Below, one piece after another: positions 18,901-26,650 of a DNA stretch of 64,000 nucleotides. Source of the stretch: Burkholderia cenocepacia (GTDB lineage: Bacteria; Pseudomonadota; Gammaproteobacteria; Burkholderiales; Burkholderiaceae). Each line of letters opens with the position of its first letter. Within the stretch, counting starts at the first letter, position 1. The stretch lies in assembly GCF_014211915.1 (NCBI RefSeq), contig NZ_CP060041.1, forward strand, positions 744,001 through 808,000, in the 5' to 3' direction. The notes under the pieces were generated by a model, which saw only the letters and a program-made list of their open reading frames with translations, was not told where the DNA came from and searched no databases. Both the position numbers and the translations under genes were made by a program.

Positions 18901-19215
18901 CGCGCGATTGATGTCGGCGCCCGGGTGGAAGAAGATTTTCACGACCGACACGCCGTTCAGCGACTGCGACTCGATGTGCTCGATGTCGTCGACGTCGGAC
19001 GTGAGCGCGCGTTCGTAGTTCGACGTGATCCGCTTGGCCATGTCCTCCGCGGAGAAGCCGTTGTACGTCCAGACGATGCTGACGACCGGAATGTCGATGT
19101 TCGGGAAGATGTCGATGGGCGTGCGCAGCAGCGCGAGCGGCCCCGCGATGAAGATCAGCAGCGCGAGTACGACGAACGTGTAGGGCCTGCGTAACGCCAG
19201 CCGGACGATCCACAT
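15967..19215 (-). CDS. RND multidrug efflux pump, inner-membrane subunit
   Basis: A 1082-residue AcrB/MdtB-like proton-driven transporter. It has the expected single N-terminal helix (MWIVRLALRRPYTFVVLALL), a first periplasmic loop of about 300 residues, a six-helix bundle with the proton-relay GILVDDATVAIENI, a second large loop and a final bundle (LTGTILCIGIATANSILVV). The start at 19215 places the first arginines just before helix 1. The gene leads an operon with the adaptor (55-base gap) and outer-membrane channel. Whether substrates are drugs, metals or both is not decidable: the acidic motif favours the hydrophobic/amphiphilic-efflux class over metal pumps. A response-regulator box lies 92 bases upstream. 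Confidence 0.92.
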   Translation of the reverse strand: MWIVRLALRRPYTFVVLALLIFIAGPLALLRTPIDIFPNIDIPVVSIVWTYNGFSAEDMAKRITSNYERALTSDVDDIEHIESQSLNGVSVVKIFFHPGADINRAIAEAASNAASILRILPPGTLPPNIITYNASTVPILQLGLSSDTLAEQQLYDLGNSFIRTQLATVQGAAVPLPFGGKIRQIVVDLDTRALQAKGLAPIDVVNAINAQNLILPGGTAKIGTHEYNVQMNGSTQTVAALNDLPVKTIGGTVVYVRDVAHVRDGYAPQTNIVRVDGKRAALLTVEKTGSASTLTIIDQVKAMLPKIAAGLPKALHIAPLDDQSVFVKAAVQGVVREALIAACLTALMILLFLGSWRATLIIAITIPLAVLTSLLALSALGQTINIMTLGGLALAVGILVDDATVAIENITHHLELGAPLEEAILTGSGEIAVPTFVSTLSICIVFVPMFLLTGVARYLFVPLAEAVIFAMIASYFFSRTLVPTLAMALMRAKGSGRPPRGVFAPLVHVARFQAAFEHRFEAVRLRYRALLSAAIARRRRFAAAFLLACVASTGLYAFAGQDFFPSVDTGEIRLHLRAPTGTRIEETARLTDEVEAKIRSVIPANQLAGVLDNIGVPVSGINLTYDSSDPIGTEDADVLVTLKPDHASTAAYVAKLRNVLAQSFPGVTFAFLPADIVSQILNFGLPAPIDIQIVGNKLDQNRAVANALLAKLRGVRGLVDARIQQPGDEPAINVNVDRTKAIQAGLEQRDVAQNLLIALSGSSQTTPNFWLDPRNGVSYPVLVQTPQYTVNSLQSLANVPLPAGTARSPQTPAGGPAAGAPAQNLLGALGSFSRATQQAVVSHYNVQPVLDIFASVQGRDLGGVTGDVMKLVDAARAQLPPGASIVLRGQVQAMHESFAGLLGGLALAISLVYLLMVVNFQSWLDPLVIVGGLPASLAGIAWMLFVTRTTLSVPALTGTILCIGIATANSILVVNAARELLAGGEPPWQAALDAGFARFRPVVMTALAMLIGMLPMALGLGDGGEQNAPLGRAVIGGLAFGTVSTLLFVPVLFGFVHAWLARRRDAEAARRAQPVPDTPALR

Positions 19216-19306
19216 GATGGTGCTCCTCGAAGCAGGGCTCGGATGCGCATTCGATGCGACGAGCACGCAGTCTGCCGGCGCGGCGTTGACCCGATCCTGA
19301 CTCGAG

Positions 19307-19325
19307 GATTACGAAACCGTTATCT
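19307..19325 (+). promoter_or_regulatory. Response-regulator box 2 (RND operon side)
   Basis: GATTACGAAACCGTTATCT keeps both arms of the palindrome (GATTAC, GTTATC) but has a different central hexamer from the other copies. It lies 92 bases upstream of the RND start codon, in the 298-base divergent gap between the pump operon and a DUF4148 gene. Confidence 0.62.
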
Positions 19326-19369
19326 GTGCGGGCGCGCGAGTGCGTGGCGACCGACCGGCGCCGGCGCCC

Positions 19370-19388
19370 AGATAACAAAACCGTAATC
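19370..19388 (-). promoter_or_regulatory. Response-regulator box 3 (first DUF4148 gene)
   Basis: AGATAACAAAACCGTAATC is the reverse complement of GATTACGGTTTTGTTATCT. It ends exactly 125 bases before the DUF4148 start at 19514, the same distance as box 4 from the second DUF4148 gene. Confidence 0.66.
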
Positions 19389-19513
19389 GAAGCCTCACCT
19401 TCAGGAAAGCGCGTGAATCGCAGAATGAATCCAACTCTTCATCGCATCGATGGGGAGCGGATGTCCGGCCTGATCTGCGGACGCGAACACGCCATCTTTG
19501 AGAGGTGAACATC

Positions 19514-19819
19514 ATGAACAACCTGATTCGTGCAGTCCTGCTGTCCTGCGCACTGAGCGCGCCGATCGTCGCATTTGCGCAAACCACCGACCATGCGGTT
19601 ACCCGCGCCGAGGTGCGTGCCGATCTCGTCCGCGTCGAAAAGGCCGGTTATCGTCCGGTCGGCAGCGATCCGTACTATCCCGAGGACATCCAGGCCGCGG
19701 AAGCGAAGGTCGTCGCGCAGCAAGCGCAATCGGCCGCTGCCCAGCCGACCGACGCGGCCAGGACGGCTACATCATCGCTCGCGTCGCTCGACACGCAGCC
19801 GTTGTACGAGCATCACTGA
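19514..19819 (+). CDS. DUF4148 exported small protein, first copy
   Basis: A 101-residue protein with a cleavable signal peptide (NLIRAVLLSCALSAPIVAFA, cleavage near AFAQ), followed by TRAEVRADLVRVEKAGYRP, the core of the DUF4148 family that is abundant in Burkholderia. It should be periplasmic; no function is known. GAGAGG at 19500-19505 is the ribosome site for ATG 19514; the GTG three codons earlier overlaps this site and is not used. The 144 bases upstream are almost the same as those before a second copy at 24993, including a palindromic box. It is divergent from the RND operon and tail-to-tail with the permease gene. Confidence 0.82.
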   Translation: MNNLIRAVLLSCALSAPIVAFAQTTDHAVTRAEVRADLVRVEKAGYRPVGSDPYYPEDIQAAEAKVVAQQAQSAAAQPTDAARTATSSLASLDTQPLYEHH

Positions 19820-19890
19820 GCGCGTTCGGCGCCCGCCGTCGGCAGCGCGGCGGCGGATCGTTCGACGGACGGCGCGCATGCCGCCGCGCG

Positions 19891-21381
19891 TCAGTTCTCG
19901 CCTTTCTCGAGCACGTTCTGCGTGAGCGCGATCGACGGAATCGTCGGCTTGAGCAGCGCGCGGCGCGCCCGGCGGCTCAGCCACTTCCAGCCGGCCACGA
20001 GCAGCAGCGCGACCAGCGGGATCGACGCGATCGTCCACGTCCCGTTCGGATAGTCGAACGCCATCAGCACCAGCACGCCGAGCAGGAACAGCAGCGTGAG
20101 CCACGACGTGACGGGCGCGCCCGGCATCCTGAACGATACGTCCTCGACCTCGCCGCGCCTGACCGCGGCGCGGAACTTCATCTGGCACACGACGATGAAG
20201 CCCCAGGTGCTGATGATGCCGAGCGACGCGATGTTCAGCACGATCTCGAACACGCTCGACGGCACGAGATAGTTGAGCAGCACGCCGACCACGTAGATCG
20301 CGACCGTCACCAGAATGCCCGCGTACGGCACCGATTGCCCGCTCATTCGCGCGAGGAACGCGGGGGCGGAGCCGCCCATCGACAGCGAACGCAACACGCG
20401 CCCCGTCGAATACAGGCCGGAGTTGAGGCTCGACAGCGCGGCCGTGAGCACCACCAGGTTCATCACCGAACCGATGCCCGGCACGCCGAGCGCGCCGAAG
20501 AACGTGACGAACGGGCTCTGGCCCGCCTTGTACGCGCTCCACGGCAGCAGGCAGACCAGCAGCACGACCGATGCGACGTAGAAGATCGCGATGCGCCAGA
20601 TCACGTTGTTGATCGCGCGCGGCAGCACCTTGCGCGCGTCCTTGCATTCGCCGGCGGCCGTGCCGACCAGTTCGACGCCCGCGAACGCGAACACCACGCC
20701 CTGCACCAGCACCAGCGCCGGCATCAGCCCGTGCGGGAAGAACCCGCCGTTGTCGGTGATCAGATGCATGCCGGTGCCATGGCCGGCCACCGGCATGCCC
20801 GTGCCGAGGATCGCCGCGCCGATCACGAGGAACAGCACGATCGCGGCGACCTTGATCAGCGCGAACCAGAACTCCATCTCGGCGAACCACTTCACGCCGA
20901 TCAGGTTCATCGTCGCGACGATGCAGAGCGCGACGAGCGCGAAGATCCACTGCGGCACGGCCGCGAACGGCGCCCAGTAATGCATGTAGAGCGCGACGGC
21001 GGTGATGTCGACGATGCCGGTCATCGCCCAGTTCAGGAAGTACATCCAGCCGGCGACGAACGACGCCTTTTCGCCGAGGAATTCGCGCGCGTACGACACG
21101 AAGCTGCCGCTGCTGGGGCGATGCATCACCAGCTCGCCGAGCGCGCGCAGAATCAGGAACGAAAACGCGCCGCAGATCAGATAGACGATCGCGAGCGCCG
21201 GGCCGGCGGCCTGCAGCCGGGCGCCGGCCCCGAGGAACAGCCCGGTGCCGATGGCCCCGCCGATCGCGATCATCTGCACCTGTCGATTGCCGAGGGTCTT
21301 GTGATAGCCGGCTTCGTGCGATTCGAGCCAGCTGCGTTTGTCGGTTTCGCCGGTTGTCGACGGTTCGGGAATCGATGCCAT
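19891..21381 (-). CDS. ansP: Amino-acid permease of the AnsP/GabP (APC) family, probable asparagine importer
   Basis: A 496-residue, 12-helix APC-family proton symporter. The first helix carries MIAIGGAIGTGLFLGAG, the classic AAT-subfamily signature, and FAFAGVELVGTAAGECKD on helix 6 is also typical. The start MASIPEPSTTG has GAGGAT as ribosome site; two further in-frame starts upstream lack support. Sequence character is closest to AnsP-type asparagine permeases, but GABA or aromatic amino-acid permeases of the same subfamily are alternatives, so the symbol is tentative. Upstream and divergent is a polar amino-acid ABC importer. It lies within the region bracketed by the two DUF4148 genes. 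Confidence 0.8.
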   Translation of the reverse strand: MASIPEPSTTGETDKRSWLESHEAGYHKTLGNRQVQMIAIGGAIGTGLFLGAGARLQAAGPALAIVYLICGAFSFLILRALGELVMHRPSSGSFVSYAREFLGEKASFVAGWMYFLNWAMTGIVDITAVALYMHYWAPFAAVPQWIFALVALCIVATMNLIGVKWFAEMEFWFALIKVAAIVLFLVIGAAILGTGMPVAGHGTGMHLITDNGGFFPHGLMPALVLVQGVVFAFAGVELVGTAAGECKDARKVLPRAINNVIWRIAIFYVASVVLLVCLLPWSAYKAGQSPFVTFFGALGVPGIGSVMNLVVLTAALSSLNSGLYSTGRVLRSLSMGGSAPAFLARMSGQSVPYAGILVTVAIYVVGVLLNYLVPSSVFEIVLNIASLGIISTWGFIVVCQMKFRAAVRRGEVEDVSFRMPGAPVTSWLTLLFLLGVLVLMAFDYPNGTWTIASIPLVALLLVAGWKWLSRRARRALLKPTIPSIALTQNVLEKGEN

Positions 21382-21853
21382 GACGGTATCCTCGCGCACG
21401 GATGGGATTGAATTCATCCCGATCGCGGGACGATCGGGACCACCGGTACCGGCGGACTCGCGCGCGGAATCCGGCGTGCTCGTCCTGATCGCGATTCGTC
21501 GGACGTGACGAAAGGCATGGTACGTCGCGAACGTATTCAGCCGTAATTCCCGCCACAAACGGAATGCAAATTTGGACTGGGCGTGTTCGAATCCGCGCAT
21601 AACGGCCGCGGCGACGGGTGAACCGGTTAGGTAATTTGGTGCGCCGGCGCGCACTGCGAGGGCAACCGTTACCGATGGTGCCGGTTCATGCACCGAAATG
21701 AGGAATTCGGCTTGCCGAAAGGTTCGCCGGCATTTCCGTCTCGTGCCCGTGCAGCAAGCGTTTCACGGCAATGGCCCGGTTTTTGCTGGAGTGGTGTCGG
21801 CCGCGCAATCGTTGCGCGCAGCCCGACGACATACCAGACAAGGAAGATTCACC
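21382..21853. other. Divergent gap between permease and ABC importer, no supported gene
   Basis: About 470 bases separating the APC permease from the ABC operon. It must hold both promoters, but I find no clear inverted repeat or conserved word. Open frames here are upstream extensions of the neighbouring genes without ribosome sites. Confidence 0.5.
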
Positions 21854-22660
21854 GTGAGCCCGACGACCCGACCGTTCCCCCGACGCACCTGGCTGGCTGC
21901 GCTGTTCGCCGCCCCCGTGATCGCGCTGTTCGCCGCCGCGCCGGCCCATGCCGATGCGCTCGACACCATCGCGAAAAACGGCACGCTGCGCGTCGCGGTG
22001 CCCGAGGACTATCCGCCGTTCGGTTCGGTCGGCACGGACATGCAGCCGCAGGGCTACGACATCGACATGGCAGGACTCCTCGCCAAGTCGCTCGGCGTCA
22101 AGCTGAAGCTGGTGCCCGTGAACAGCGCGAACCGGATTCCGTACCTGACGACCAACAAGGTCGACATGGTGATCTCGTCGCTCGGCAAGACGCCGGAGCG
22201 CGAGAAAGTCATCGACTTCTCGAGCGCGTACGCACCGTATTTCCAGGGCGTGTTCGGGCCGTCCGACGTGAAAGTGAGCACGCCGGCCGACCTCACCGGC
22301 AAGACGGTCGGCGCGACGCGCGGCGCGCTCGAGGAGATCGCGCTGTCGCAGCTCGCGCCGAACGCGACGATCAAGCGCTTCGAGGACAACAACGCGACGA
22401 TCCAGGCGTTCCTGTCGGGGCAGGTCCAGTTGATCGCGGCCGGCAACATCGTCGCGGCGGCGATTCTCGCGAAGAATCCGCCGCGCCGCCCCGAGGTGAA
22501 GTTCGTGATCAAGAATTCGCCGTGCTTCGTCGGCGTCAACAAGAACGAACCGCGCCTGCTCGCGAAGATCGACGATGCGATCGCGCATGCGAAGCAGGAC
22601 GGCTCGCTGGGCGAAATGTCGCGCAAGTGGCTCGGCCAGCCGTTGCCGGCCGGACTGTGA
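21854..22660 (+). CDS. Polar amino-acid ABC importer, periplasmic binding protein
   Basis: A 268-residue solute-binding protein of family 3. GTG at 21854 after AAGGAAG is chosen because it begins a clean signal peptide, PFPRRTWLAALFAAPVIALF, ending in AHA. Mature landmarks are TLRVAVPEDYPPFG, GYDIDMAGLLAKSLG, the ligand-contacting DMVISSLGKTPER and the C-terminal MSRKWLG. It captures an amino acid in the periplasm and presents it to the two permeases encoded downstream. Ligand specificity cannot be read reliably. It is the first gene of a four-gene operon, 89 bases before the first permease. Confidence 0.88.
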   Translation: MSPTTRPFPRRTWLAALFAAPVIALFAAAPAHADALDTIAKNGTLRVAVPEDYPPFGSVGTDMQPQGYDIDMAGLLAKSLGVKLKLVPVNSANRIPYLTTNKVDMVISSLGKTPEREKVIDFSSAYAPYFQGVFGPSDVKVSTPADLTGKTVGATRGALEEIALSQLAPNATIKRFEDNNATIQAFLSGQVQLIAAGNIVAAAILAKNPPRRPEVKFVIKNSPCFVGVNKNEPRLLAKIDDAIAHAKQDGSLGEMSRKWLGQPLPAGL

Positions 22661-22749
22661 CGCATCGCCGTGTCGCCTGATACGTCGCCGCGGCCGGGGT
22701 GCCCGGCGTGGCGCGTGTCGTTGTCCGAACCCGAATTCATCTCCTTCCC

Positions 22750-23436
22750 ATGAGCTACCAGCTTCAATTCGGCGAACTGTCCGAGTACGTCGGCGTGTTC
22801 GCGAGCGGCGCGGCGATCACGCTCGCGCTGACCGCGGTCGCGACCGTGCTCGGCGTGGCGGTCGGCGTGCTCGGCGCGGCCGCGTACAGCGCCGACGCGC
22901 GCGCGGCCGTGCGCTTGCGCCCGCTGATCGGCGCGTACGTCGAGGCGATTCGCAATACGCCGTTCGTCGTCCAGCTGTTCTTCATCTTCTTCGGCTTGCC
23001 GGCGCTCGGCGTGCACATCGACGAATACACGGCCGCGATCCTCGCGATGACGCTCAATCTCGGCGCGTACTCGGTCGAGATCGTGCGCGCGGGCGTGGCC
23101 GCCGTGCCGAAAGGGCATCTGGAGGCCGCGTCCGCGCTGGCGATGTCGCGCGCGCAGATGCTGCGCCACGTCGTGCTGCCGCAGGCGCTCGCCAAGGTGT
23201 TTCCCGCGCTGTCGAGCCAGATCGTGATCACGATGCTCGGCTCGGCCGTCGTGTCGCAGATCTCGGTGGCCGACCTGACCTATGCGGCCAGCTACATCCA
23301 GTCGCGCAACTTCCGCGCGTTCGAGACGTACTTCGTGATCACGCTCGCGTATCTGGCGATGGCGCTGCTGCTGCGCGCCACGCTCGGCGCGATGGGCCGC
23401 CGCCTGTTCACCCGCCGCGTGCGAGGTGCGCGATGA
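22750..23436 (+). CDS. Polar amino-acid ABC importer, permease 1
   Basis: A 228-residue inner-membrane permease of the HisM/GlnP type, starting MSYQLQFGELSEY. The segment VEAIRNTPFVVQLFFIFFGLP is the family signature after helix 2, and the EAA loop that docks the ATPase reads EAASALAMSRAQMLRHVVLPQAL. Five hydrophobic helices are visible. Its stop overlaps the start of permease 2 (ATGA), so the two are translationally coupled and probably form a heterodimer. Confidence 0.88.
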   Translation: MSYQLQFGELSEYVGVFASGAAITLALTAVATVLGVAVGVLGAAAYSADARAAVRLRPLIGAYVEAIRNTPFVVQLFFIFFGLPALGVHIDEYTAAILAMTLNLGAYSVEIVRAGVAAVPKGHLEAASALAMSRAQMLRHVVLPQALAKVFPALSSQIVITMLGSAVVSQISVADLTYAASYIQSRNFRAFETYFVITLAYLAMALLLRATLGAMGRRLFTRRVRGAR

Positions 23437-24083
23437 CCGATTTCACGTTGGGGCAGATTCTCGCGAACCTGCTGCTGGCCGCGCGCTGGACGATCGTGCT
23501 GTCGATCGTGTCGTTCGTGACGGGCGGCCTCGTCGGCCTCGGGCTGCTCGTGATGCGCGTGTCGGGCTCGACGGTGCTGCGCGGCATCGCGAAGCTCTAT
23601 ATCGAAGTGTTTCAGGGCACCCCGTTGCTGATGCAGCTGTTCATCGTGTTCTTCGGCCTGCCGCTCGTCGGGCTCGACGTGCCGCCGTGGGTCGCGGCCA
23701 CGGCGGGGCTCACGTTCTTCACCAGCGCGTATCTGGCCGAGATCTGGCGCGGCTGTGTCGAGGCCGTGCCGAAAGGGCAGTGGGAGGCGTCGGCCAGCCT
23801 GGCGATGAGCTACGTCGAGCAATTGCGTCACGTGATCCTGCCGCAGGCCGCGCGCATCGCGATCGCGCCGACGGTCGGTTTCGGCGTGCAGGCCGTGAAG
23901 GATACGGCGCTGGTGTCGATCATCGGCTTCACCGAGCTGACGAAGGTCGGCATCGCGATCTCGAACGCGACGTTCCGGCCGTTCGTCGTGTATGGCCTCG
24001 TCGCGCTGATCTATTTCGCGCTCTGTTATCCGCTTACCCGTTATGCGCGCACGTTGCAAAGGAGATGGCATGCCGCTCGTTGA
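23433..24083 (+). CDS. Polar amino-acid ABC importer, permease 2
   Basis: A 216-residue partner permease, starting MTDFTLGQILANLL. It has the matching signature VFQGTPLLMQLFIVFFGLP and EAA loop EASASLAMSYVEQLRHVILPQAAR. The ATPase gene begins 14 bases inside its 3' end in another frame, so these genes are tightly coupled. Together with permease 1 it forms the transmembrane pore. Confidence 0.88.
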   Translation: MTDFTLGQILANLLLAARWTIVLSIVSFVTGGLVGLGLLVMRVSGSTVLRGIAKLYIEVFQGTPLLMQLFIVFFGLPLVGLDVPPWVAATAGLTFFTSAYLAEIWRGCVEAVPKGQWEASASLAMSYVEQLRHVILPQAARIAIAPTVGFGVQAVKDTALVSIIGFTELTKVGIAISNATFRPFVVYGLVALIYFALCYPLTRYARTLQRRWHAAR

Positions 24084-24819
24084 AACCCGGGGTCTCGAAA
24101 AGAACTTCGGCACCCATCATGTGCTCAAGGGCATCGATTTCTCCGTCGAGCGCGGGCAGGTCGTCTCGATCATCGGCCGCAGCGGCTCGGGCAAGAGCAC
24201 GCTGCTGCGCACGCTCAACGGGCTCGAGAGCATCGACGCGGGCACGATTTCGGTCGACGGCGAACGCGTCGATGCGCGGCACGCGGACCTGCGCGCGCTG
24301 CGGCTGAAAGTCGGCATGGTGTTCCAGCAGTACAACCTGTTTCCGCACCTGAGCGCCGGGCAGAACGTGATGCTCGCGCAGTCGGTGGTGAAGAAGGCGC
24401 ACCGCCAGCAGGCGCGCGCGATCGCGGAACTGATGCTCGAGCGCGTCGGCCTCGGCGACAAGTTCGACGCGTTTCCGGAACAGCTGTCGGGCGGCCAGCA
24501 GCAGCGCGTCGCGATCGCGCGGGCGCTCGCGATGAAGCCGAGCGTGCTGCTGTGCGACGAAATCACGTCCGCGCTCGACCCGGAGCTGGTCGGCGAGGTG
24601 CTGGGCGTGGTCGAGCAGCTCGCGCGCGAGGACATGACGCTGATCATGGTCACGCACGAGATGAACTTCGCGCGTGCGGTGAGCGACCGGATCGTGTTCA
24701 TGCACCAGGGGCGTGTGTGGGAGAGCGGGACGGCCGACGAGATCTTCGAGCGGCCGCAGACGGTGGAGTTGACGCGGTTTCTGGGCAGCGTGCGAAACAC
24801 CGAAACCGTGACGCGCTGA
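24070..24819 (+). CDS. Polar amino-acid ABC importer, ATPase
   Basis: A 249-residue GlnQ-type ATPase. Walker A is GRSGSGKST, the Q-loop is VFQQYNLFPHL, the ABC signature is LSGGQQQRVAIARAL, Walker B is VLLCDEITSALD and the switch histidine is in MVTHEMNFA. An AAAGGAG ribosome site precedes ATG 24070, within the end of permease 2. One unusual residue is Ile after Asp-Glu in Walker B, where Pro is commoner (DEPTSALD). The gene ends the importer operon and is followed by the promoter of the second DUF4148 gene. Confidence 0.9.
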   Translation: MPLVETRGLEKNFGTHHVLKGIDFSVERGQVVSIIGRSGSGKSTLLRTLNGLESIDAGTISVDGERVDARHADLRALRLKVGMVFQQYNLFPHLSAGQNVMLAQSVVKKAHRQQARAIAELMLERVGLGDKFDAFPEQLSGGQQQRVAIARALAMKPSVLLCDEITSALDPELVGEVLGVVEQLAREDMTLIMVTHEMNFARAVSDRIVFMHQGRVWESGTADEIFERPQTVELTRFLGSVRNTETVTR

Positions 24820-24848
24820 CCGACACCGCCGTGCGGCCCGGCCGCGAT

Positions 24849-24867
24849 AGATGACAGGACCGTAATC
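24849..24867 (-). promoter_or_regulatory. Response-regulator box 4 (second DUF4148 gene)
   Basis: AGATGACAGGACCGTAATC, the reverse complement of GATTACGGTCCTGTCATCT, ends 125 bases before the DUF4148 start at 24993. It belongs to a 144-base upstream block (24849-24992) that differs from 19370-19513 at only about 17 positions by hand count, with no length change. Confidence 0.66.
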
Positions 24868-24992
24868 GAAGCTTCACCTTCCGGACAGCGCGCGAATCGC
24901 AGAATGGACACCACTCCTCATCGCATCGATGCGGAGCGGATGTCCGGCCTGATCTGCGGACGCTAACACGCTATCTTCGAGAGGTGAACATC

Positions 24993-25274
24993 ATGAACAA
25001 GCTGATTCGTGCGGCATTGCTTTCCTGTGCGCTGAGCGCACCGATCGTCGCATTCGCGCAATCTGCCGATCATACGGTCACGCGCGCCGACGTGCGCGCC
25101 GACCTGATTCAGGCGGAGCGCGACGGCACGCTGCCGACGTCGAACTGGGACTATCCGCCGAGCACGCAGACGATCGCGCGCAATCGCGAGCTGTATGCGA
25201 TCGCGCATGGCGACCGGCCCACGGCAATGGCCGCGACGTCGTCGGCCACCGTGTCGACCGCGAGCGCGCAATGA
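24993..25274 (+). CDS. DUF4148 exported small protein, second copy
   Basis: A 93-residue paralogue of the protein at 19514. The signal peptide is almost the same (KLIRAALLSCALSAPIVAFA) and the DUF4148 core is TRADVRADLIQAERDG. The C-terminal half differs. GAGAGG precedes ATG at the same spacing. Conservation is stronger in the promoter and signal peptide than in the mature tail, which suggests selection on shared expression. Its stop overlaps the start of a further small exported frame (ATGA). Function unknown. Confidence 0.82.
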   Translation: MNKLIRAALLSCALSAPIVAFAQSADHTVTRADVRADLIQAERDGTLPTSNWDYPPSTQTIARNRELYAIAHGDRPTAMAATSSATVSTASAQ

Positions 25275-25540
25275 AGCGGGGCGCCGTATCGACATGCGCG
25301 GCCGGGCTGGCGATCGCCGCGTGGCTCGCGGCGGCCGTGGCCCCGGCTTTCGCGCGCGGGCAGCCGCTACTGCCCGATGACGACGGCGGGCGAGCCAGCG
25401 TGCTGCACGCGCTGAATCCCGGGTTCGATCCGCACCGCCATGCAGTCGATACCCGGCCGGCGCACGCTCACGCCGCGCCCATCAGCCGCGCGCCGAGCGC
25501 GATCCCGCGCGCGGCGATCGCTGCGCTCGCGGCGCGCTGA
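25271..25540 (+). CDS. Possible small exported protein coupled to DUF4148
   Basis: Eighty-nine codons starting inside the DUF4148 stop (CAATGAAG). The N-terminus looks like a real signal peptide: MKRG, then a hydrophobic stretch (AGLAIAAWLAAAVAPAFA) and a cleavage site near AFAR. The rest is Pro/His/Ala-rich with no recognised domain. Its last 73 bases run antiparallel into the 3' end of the flavin monooxygenase, which is unusual and lowers confidence. It could be a genuine short partner of the DUF4148 protein or a chance frame extended by high GC. Confidence 0.4.
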   Translation: MKRGAVSTCAAGLAIAAWLAAAVAPAFARGQPLLPDDDGGRASVLHALNPGFDPHRHAVDTRPAHAHAAPISRAPSAIPRAAIAALAAR

Positions 25541-26610
25541 CGGGCGTCCCAGCCGGCAAGCGCGACATCGAACGCGGCGCCGCGTGCGACGTCGCGCACG
25601 GCTTCGGCGAGGCCGACCGCGTCGTCCGCCGCTTTCGCGACGCCCGCCGCCGTGTGCGGGCGCACCATGCATGCGGCATCGCCGAGCAGCACCGCGCGCC
25701 CGACAGCCATCCGCTCGACCGCGAGATCGAGGATCGCCTGCGCGAACGGCGCGGTGGTTGCATCGACGAGCGCGGCGAGCGTCGGCGCGAGCATCCGGTC
25801 GGCGGCGTCGACGAGTTCCGCGCGATGGTCGTCCCGCATCGCGCCGGGCGGCAGCGACCCGTCGCGCTGCGTGCCGTCGCGCGCAACGAACAGCGACGGC
25901 ATCCGGTCGGATGCGAGATGCCGGTACCACACCCAGTTCACGCGCCGTTTGCCCGGTTCGATCGTGCCGTCGGCGCCGGGCACCAGATAGGTCAGGAACA
26001 GGTGCCGGTCGCCTTGCTGGAACGTGAAGCGTTCGCGCAGCAGAAGCAGCACCTGCTCGGGCAGCGCGCGTTCGTCGACGAGCCCGCGCCACGCGACATA
26101 GCCCGCATACGTCGGCCGCACGTCCGGCAGCAATTGCGCGCGCACGGTCGAGCGGCCGCCGTCCGCGCCGATCAGCAGGTCGGCCGTCTCGGCGCGGCCG
26201 CTCGCGAAATGCGCGACGATCCGCTCGCCGTCCGGTTCGAACCGCTCGAACGCGTCGCCCGCGTGGATGACGCTGGCGGGCAGCGCACGCTTGAGCGCCG
26301 TGTAGATCACGTTCCAGCCCGTCTGCGTCTGCGGCATCGCGAAGCGCTGCACGATCCGGTCGTGCGCATCGACGTAGATCCGGTCGATCGAATCGACGCC
26401 GGTCTCGCGCGGCAGCGGCACACCGCCGAACGCGAACGCGCGCTCGATCGGCGGTTGCAGCACGATGCCGCCGCCGCGGCTGTCGAGTGCGTGCGGCGAT
26501 TGCTCGAAGACGCGGACGTCCCAGCCGGCCGCGCGCAGCGCGGTCGCCGCGAACAGCCCGCCGACCGATCCGCCGGCGATGACGGCCTTGCGGCCCGCTC
26601 CGTGTTCCAT
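25468..26610 (-). CDS. FAD-dependent aromatic-ring monooxygenase (2,6-dihydroxypyridine hydroxylase-like)
   Basis: A 380-residue group A flavoprotein monooxygenase. It has the N-terminal Rossmann motif AVIAGGSVGGLFAATALRAAG, the mid-protein DLLIGADGGRSTVRAQLL (DG motif), and the second FAD motif LLGDAACMVRPHTAAGVAKAADDA. The GGS rather than GAG opening and the PHTAAG motif are features of the 2,6-dihydroxypyridine 3-hydroxylase branch. These enzymes use NAD(P)H and O2 to hydroxylate ring substrates. The adjacent hydrolase gene on the same strand, 40 bases upstream, is probably co-transcribed. The substrate is not determined. Confidence 0.83.
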   Translation of the reverse strand: MEHGAGRKAVIAGGSVGGLFAATALRAAGWDVRVFEQSPHALDSRGGGIVLQPPIERAFAFGGVPLPRETGVDSIDRIYVDAHDRIVQRFAMPQTQTGWNVIYTALKRALPASVIHAGDAFERFEPDGERIVAHFASGRAETADLLIGADGGRSTVRAQLLPDVRPTYAGYVAWRGLVDERALPEQVLLLLRERFTFQQGDRHLFLTYLVPGADGTIEPGKRRVNWVWYRHLASDRMPSLFVARDGTQRDGSLPPGAMRDDHRAELVDAADRMLAPTLAALVDATTAPFAQAILDLAVERMAVGRAVLLGDAACMVRPHTAAGVAKAADDAVGLAEAVRDVARGAAFDVALAGWDARQRAASAAIAARGIALGARLMGAA

Positions 26611-26650
26611 CCGAGGTCCCCCGATGATGCCGCGTGCGGCGGGCGTGGCG

